Assembly: GCA_037893225.1 (NCBI GenBank)
Contig: JAZGUH010000414.1
Coordinates: 124,001 to 188,000, forward strand
Direction of reading: 5' to 3'
Length of the DNA stretch: 64,000 nt
Origin: Hippasteria phrygiana
Taxonomy: Eukaryota > Echinodermata > Asteroidea > Valvatida > Goniasteridae
Shown here: in pieces, positions 58,819 through 64,000 of the stretch
How positions within the stretch are numbered: position 1 is the first letter of the stretch
Layout of the letters: each line of letters opens with the position of its first letter
The notes under the pieces: model-generated
Databases searched by the model: none
Seen by the model: the letters and a program-made list of their open reading frames with translations, nothing else
Told to the model about the DNA's origin: nothing
Position numbers and translations under genes: made by a program

Positions 58819-59069
58819 TATATGCATTCATAAAAGATATGTACAGTATATTGCTTACTGAATGACCAGAGTCCATAAACTACATATATGCAGGCACTTG
58901 CTGTTCAGAAAAGGCAGAGTTGGCTGTTTACAGCAACTTTCAAAGCATGTCAAGTTGTTTGTTCTAGAACTTCAGAAATCTTACACCATTATGAAGTATA
59001 CATGTACATGTACACTATTCACAGCCAGAATAGGACATAAGAGTATTCCACTACATTTCATTTGTAAAA

Positions 59070-59497
59070 TCATAAGGTAGTACACATCATTTGCTTTTGT
59101 TGTAATTTTTAGAAATAAATGGATTTGGGGGTTAGTATTTCATAGCGTTCTAGCAAACACTGTAACACTGATCGACCTGTTTAAAGTTTTGTGTGAATGC
59201 AGATGCTGGGAAAACAGAGTCTGGATCCCTGATGACCATACATTGTACCTTAGACAAAACGGAGCAATTTATAGATGTCAGGGAATTATCAAGTCGGGGG
59301 AACTAGACTATTTCCAACAATTGTCGGCCGACAATCGTTGGGAAAACGATATAAATTCGCACTTTTCTTGGAAATGACAGCACACCTGGTGCATTTCACA
59401 GGATGCCCGAGACTGCTACTGAGTACGGTATTTCATATTCATAATAATTTAGTAGTTTTGTTTTTGTATGTTTGCAAATGTTGTATACTACCTTTAA
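59070..59497. mobile_element. AGGTAGTA-family element, with GTCGGCCGAC palindrome
   Basis: It starts TAAGGTAGTACACATCATTTG and ends TTGTATACTACCTTTAA. The centre has CAACAATTGTCGGCCGACAATCG, a strong palindrome, and GACAGCACACCTGGTGCATT as in relatives. Its left half (GGATTTGGGGGTTAGTATTT) links the family with 5269-5758 and 27183-27655. Confidence 0.65.
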
Positions 59498-60093
59498 GGC
59501 ACTTGATCTACATTGTACAAGGACAAATACTCAGAACTTGTATCCAGTCAATCGTGAAACCAGCTTTGATAATTCTCTACCACTGCGGTTAATATATGAA
59601 CAATTTTTTAAAGGGCTCTACAACGTTAGAATGAAGTACTACTGTAGAGTCTAGAAACCACTACATAATTCTCTTGCACATCAACAGCCACACGCAACAT
59701 TTTGTAAATAGCAACTAAAACTGCAAACAAATGTTAACTCAGTGTAAAGAGTTTTATAGAAAGGCATCTAGAATGGGAATAAAAGTGTGAACATACATTG
59801 TGTAAAGCCCAATCATATAGGCCTTGCATCAGGTTATGAGCAGCCATGTCTCTTCTCATCAATCATACACGGTAAAGATCAGGTCATCAGACTTTTATCC
59901 GCATGATACAAAGGAATGCTAAACAAAATCCTAATATTTCTTAAATACACATTCCTGACATCAAACAATTATTCTTTCGCAAAAGGCAGTGATAAATCCA
60001 AAGGTGCCTAAAAAACCTACAGCCGTTTAAGAAATTGCTTTTCATACATCAGAAGTTTATTTCAAGACCTCATAGTACTGATGAAAACAAAAA

Positions 60094-60533
60094 TGTGACC
60101 GGCTCTGTAAAAACGGCTATTATGTCGCAAAATTTGAAAAATGAGATTACATAGTTGAATTTGTCACATCCTAAGCTTTAATTTGGTGTAGGTTTGACAT
60201 ATGTGGCATTTTGTGTTCTCGAGATATCTTGACATTTGTATACTCCTATTTTCCCAATTTAACGGAAGTGTGTTTAGAGATACAGGCCTTTAAACACAAA
60301 AAGTGCATATAAATCAGATAGAAGTCATTTTTATCAACATTTATTTTTTCATCTTTATTCATCAATATTAATGTTTCTGAAAATAAATTCTGAAAATATA
60401 GATAACAGAAGCCAACAAACCAAAAACAAAAAAATCACTTATGTGAAGATTTTTTTGCCCACTTCACATAGAACTGCCCTGTGTGTGTTTTCACATAGTG
60501 CGACATAATATCCCTTTTTGCAGAGCCGGTCAC
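60094..60533. mobile_element. TGTGACCGGCTCTG MITE, third subfamily, copy 6
   Basis: Ends TGTGACCGGCTCTGTAAAAA and inverse TTTTTGCAGAGCCGGTCACA, flanked by AA on both sides. The interior is only loosely similar to the other two subfamilies (TGTCGCAAAATTTGAAAAAT). It is noncoding. Confidence 0.8.
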
Positions 60534-61317
60534 AAATACAATCCTATTTGCAGTTGAAATTAACTATAAAATTAGATTTGACAACACAAAGATTGGTTTG
60601 GGACAAAAGGACAATGTTAGAAATTGGCATTTTACAAAAAAAACAACATGTAGATCTTTGCCATGCTTATGAGCAATCAGGCTGGATGACTTGGATTATA
60701 TAATATGCTAAGTGCAACATCGGTATTTAGGCAGCAGGAAGACTTATGTAGGAAAACAATTCTGAAGGCTGAACAAAATGTGCATTACCTCCATGAACAA
60801 GAACAATGTGCAATCATTGTGCACTGTACATGATTTTTGCTTATAATATAAAAAATCTACCAAAAATATACAACCCTGCTTAATACCAATGAAAGGAGAT
60901 TATTCAACAATATATACATCTAACCATAAACATACCATGCCATGTAGACTATTGCAGACAGGCAATACAACAGCAACTCATTCACCATTCATTCATTGAT
61001 TTTGTTCGTTGTTTATTTTTTAGAAAAGAAATATTTGTGATTCTTATTTATTACTTTATTTTTACAATAGAACCACATTATAGGCCTATTAGATAAATTA
61101 CAACAAAATGTTATTTGAACCGGCACACAAGAAAACAGTGAGCTTTACATGTACAATGTACAATGTATTTCTGTAAAGATGCAATTTTCAAGTGAACAAA
61201 TCAAACTGGACACGTGCACAGGACATTTTCTTGGACTATCATTTGAACTTCAGATTCTTCTAAGGTTTATGTTTTGTCACTGGACACACATTGAAATAAA
61301 TAGTTGTCATCTCTATT
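60534..61317. other. intergenic DNA without recognised feature
   Basis: AT-rich sequence with TACATGTA words; no gene or array seen. Confidence 0.35.
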
Positions 61318-61530
61318 AACCCTAACCCAGGATCCTCAATCCTCCAAAATCCTCATGGTGGTTTTGGAGGATTTTGGAGGATTGAGGATGAATGGTGATT
61401 GAAGCACAGGAGGATTTTGGAGGATAGGATGAATGGTGATTGAAGCACCAGAGGATTTTGGAGGATTGAGGAGGATTGAGGAGGATTGAGGATGGTTCCT
61501 AGCAAAAAGGGCCTGGGGGTTAGGGTTAAT
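61318..61530. repeat. GGAGGATTTTGGAGGAT minisatellite with inverted TTAACCCTAACCC flanks
   Basis: Units such as GGAGGATTTTGGAGGATTGA and GATGAATGGTGATTGAAGCA recur between 61340 and 61495. TTAACCCTAACCCAGG precedes the array and CCTGGGGGTTAGGGTTAA follows it, so the whole block has short inverted ends between TTAA tetramers. Confidence 0.65.
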
Positions 61531-62592
61531 AAAGGCCAGGGTCATCTTTGTAGAGAAATTTATGGCTTAAAACCCTCGTACTACATGTATTCAAAAGGTC
61601 AAAATCAGTCAACATTTTCTTCTACCTCCCCTGCCTATACTTTCAACACAGACCAGTCACCAATGGTCAGATTACTTATAATGTGGTTATTAGTACTATA
61701 TATGGCAGGTCAAATTCAGTCAACTGGTTTTGACTCTTTCCATTGGTCACAGCATGCCAAATCATTCTCATAGCTAGTTGCTGAAACAGTCATCACAGGT
61801 CAAAAATGAAGTTCTATGCATAGAATTCCAATGGGTCACAACAATCACTTGACTGATTTTACAACAACATGGCTCAGAATGTTTGCATAGGAGGGGTTTA
61901 ATTGATGAATATCATACAACACGTACATACATGTAGGCATACATTTAAAATAGTAGTTCCTTTGCAGTTCTGCTCACGGTACTGTACAGTGAATGTATAC
62001 AATTTGCCATCTCTATCTGAACTTCTAAATCCACAATAACGGGAGTCTATTCATACTATTACTAAGGACATTCCGGATTTAGAGCAATTAAGAACCTTTT
62101 TTTTTCTTTTCTTTTTATCACTTTCTCCTCAATAATGCATTCAAAATACAAAGATCTATGTGGAAGCCATCTTGAAAAAGGGGAAGCCATCTTGGAAATA
62201 TCTACATTTAAAGACTGAAGTAGACCATATTTTTGAAAATGACAAATTGTAAAAGCAGTGAGAAAAAAAACACCTTTGCTAATCCCATTCCCAGACGGAG
62301 AATGGGGCCCACGGCCCAAAATGTTCAGAGTAGTGTGCCTATTTGTGAAATCTAAATGGATCATTAGAGAACTAGATGTAGCAAACTATCAAGAAAGAGA
62401 TAATTACCAAGATACTGATACATGTATATAGAAAAGCAAAGTTGAGCATCTCATTGTGCACGCATTATAAAAAATAGAATTCATACAAAAATGAAAAGTG
62501 CAGTGAAAAGGTACATCCACAAAAATATGGCATACATTGTGAAAAGTGTAGTACAGGTATTGCATAGTGAGGCACGCTTATAATACATTGTT
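61531..62592. other. intergenic DNA without recognised feature
   Basis: No gene, array or paired inverted ends were seen. Short frames (for example 62062-62364 minus) show no domain I recognise. Confidence 0.35.
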
Positions 62593-63043
62593 TAAAGAGG
62601 AAGTTCAGTGGTGAGAGAAGTCTGCGTCAATTTTCATTTTTATGTAGATTACGTATTGCAAAATCAAACAGCAAATTATTTCTGCCATGAAATACCAAAA
62701 AAGGGACTTTTGAGAGCTATTTTCAGTTTATCAAGTCCCCTCCCGCTGGTGCCATTTGTCTAAAAGTTGTCACTGCGGGCAGCAAACAATTTTATGTCAT
62801 AGGACGAACTCCCTTTTGTGTCTAGCACTAGGCACATCCTATGACGTCGATTTGTTTGCTGCCCGGAGCGATGAATATTGGACAAATGGCAACAGCGGGC
62901 TGTGCTGTGCTTGAGGAGACTTGAGCTCTCAAAGATCACTTTTTTGGTATTTCATGGCAGAAATCCTTTGCTGTTTAATTTTGCAGTACACAATCTACAT
63001 AAAAATAAAATATGACACAGACAGCAATCAACATCTTTAATCC
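62593..63043. mobile_element. fold-back MITE, copy 2, downstream of the second PAQR gene
   Basis: It shares AACAGCAAATTATTTCTGCC, GACTTTTGAGAGCTA, GCCATTTGTCTAAAAG and GCGGGCAGCAAACAA, each inverted in the other arm, with 8386-8826. It ends ATCTTTAATCC, 47 bp from the stop codon of the minus-strand PAQR gene, so it probably lies in or near the 3' untranslated region. Confidence 0.8.
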
Positions 63044-63090
63044 CAACATGCAAGGTGTGTTATTGGTTGGAAATGTAAATCTGTTTTGTT

Positions 63091-64000
63091 TTAGTTTTGT
63101 TTGAGGTGACCATTATTGAATCTTTCACAACCGATGGTCAGAATACCCTGCTTTTGTTTGACCCTGCGTAAAAACTGCTTCTTCCAAATCATACGAGTGA
63201 AACAACCGATTATAATGAGATTCAGTATAAGAACAACCAATACAATGCCAGCTGTGTCTGCAAGTGTTGGCATTGGTAATACAGACAGCAAATAGGAGCG
63301 TCGTTGCTGCATATCTAACATATTGGCTTGTAGCTGGAAGTAGGTTGCCAGGCTACTGACAACATGAAACAATTGATGGCTGTGGCCAATGATGTCAAAC
63401 TTGCCTGGTGCAAGGACTTCTGGGAAATGGGTTGCATAAATGACAATCGTGGTTGCGCACAGGATGAACTGATAAACGTGGAACCTTACGGCATATGACT
63501 GGCAGTCATCACCTTCACAAAACACACAGCGGTACAACAGTGGGAAACTGCAGAATAGGTAAGGTAACATAAATGATATCATGCGAAACAGCTTCTGCAA
63601 CCCGACACCAGCAACGAGCCGAGACAAGCAAGCCAGCACTGTACACAGCAGGGCATTAAACACGCAGACTGGCACGAAGACTGAATGATACGCAGTATTG
63701 ATGAAGCATTCGGGAAACACGTACACACTGTACATGATGGAGCAGGCCAGACTGTAGATACTTAGCCCACCGTAGTCAAGGAAGAAGAAAACGTGGCGGG
63801 ATCTTTCGGACATGCAATTGAAGAGATGAGCCATGCAGCTAGCGAGCATATACAAACACACTGACGCCAGATACACTTGCAACGGATAGGTGAACGGATC
63901 GACATCAAATCTCAATTCATACCACAACCACTGGTTAGACATCCAGAAGAACCAAGCAGAGGTCAGGAAATGTGTCCAGAAATTGATGGTTTCATTGTTT
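63091..64000 (-). CDS. PAQR family receptor (membrane progestin receptor class), 5' part outside the window
   Basis: The frame is open from the window edge to the TAA at 63093-63091, giving 302 visible residues equivalent to residues 56-353 of the gene at 34734-35795. It keeps NNETINFWTH at the edge, SCMAHLFNCMSE, FFLDYGGLSIY, and the GHSHQLFHV HxxxH motif of the family. Thus the zinc-site residues and the membrane segments are intact. Four extra residues lie in the diverged middle part. The last 100 or so residues are identical to the other gene, the middle is clearly different, and the first visible segment is again nearly identical. It is a paralogue on the same strand about 28 kb away. 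Confidence 0.88.
   Translation of the reverse strand, partial: NNETINFWTHFLTSAWFFWMSNQWLWYELRFDVDPFTYPLQVYLASVCLYMLASCMAHLFNCMSERSRHVFFFLDYGGLSIYSLACSIMYSVYVFPECFINTAYHSVFVPVCVFNALLCTVLACLSRLVAGVGLQKLFRMISFMLPYLFCSFPLLYRCVFCEGDDCQSYAVRFHVYQFILCATTIVIYATHFPEVLAPGKFDIIGHSHQLFHVVSSLATYFQLQANMLDMQQRRSYLLSVLPMPTLADTAGIVLVVLILNLIIIGCFTRMIWKKQFLRRVKQKQGILTIGCERFNNGHLKQN

Noticed and set aside
61318..61335. Interstitial telomere
   Set aside because: Only about two units of the telomere-like word are present on each side and they are inverted relative to each other.

Overview
This is a stretch of animal nuclear genome: spliced genes, long introns, tRNA-derived SINEs and many small inverted-repeat transposons. 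The repeat types (a DIRS-like element, tRNA-headed SINEs, TTAA-flanked and hAT-like MITEs, and a high frequency of the word TACATGTA) suggest a marine invertebrate. The sequence alone does not let me name the phylum. Only three host genes or gene parts look functional; most of the rest is mobile DNA, much of it nested.

Left part (1-24.5 kb): the 3' half of POLR3B, the second-largest subunit of RNA polymerase III, lies on the + strand. Its last five exons are 3038-3143, 6560-6656, 9135-9272, 20646-20795 and 24379-24508, giving 206 residues to the stop. Upstream lies a decayed DIRS-like tyrosine-recombinase retrotransposon (about 93-2680). The introns hold MITEs, SINEs and, on the opposite strand of intron 3, a frameshifted two-exon relic that resembles the cysteine-rich C-terminal domain of P2X7 receptors (15479-16330).

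Middle part (24.5-42.5 kb): repeats, then an intronless 353-residue PAQR (membrane progestin receptor class) gene on the - strand (34734-35795). It is followed by a 1993-bp element with long terminal inverted repeats and an internal tandem array (37057-39049), and by a SINE split by two later insertions (41424-42440).

Right part (42.8-64 kb): an 11,475-bp CACTA-like (EnSpm-type) element, 42850-54324. It has inverted repeats of about 715 bp, terminal CACTGTG/CACAGTG, a TAA target duplication, about a dozen GATGTGAT-type motifs in each arm, no recognisable transposase, and a satellite-like array of about 5.5 kb with a 1279-bp higher-order repeat. Beyond it is a nested set of inverted-repeat elements, one carrying a broken fragment that resembles the N-terminal part of Crypton/KIAA1958-type recombinases (56089-56388). 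A second PAQR gene runs off the right edge (63091-64000, - strand). The two PAQR genes are a patchwork: 316 bp at the 3' end are identical and about 94 bp near the 5' end differ at one site, while the middle is strongly diverged. This points to recent gene conversion.
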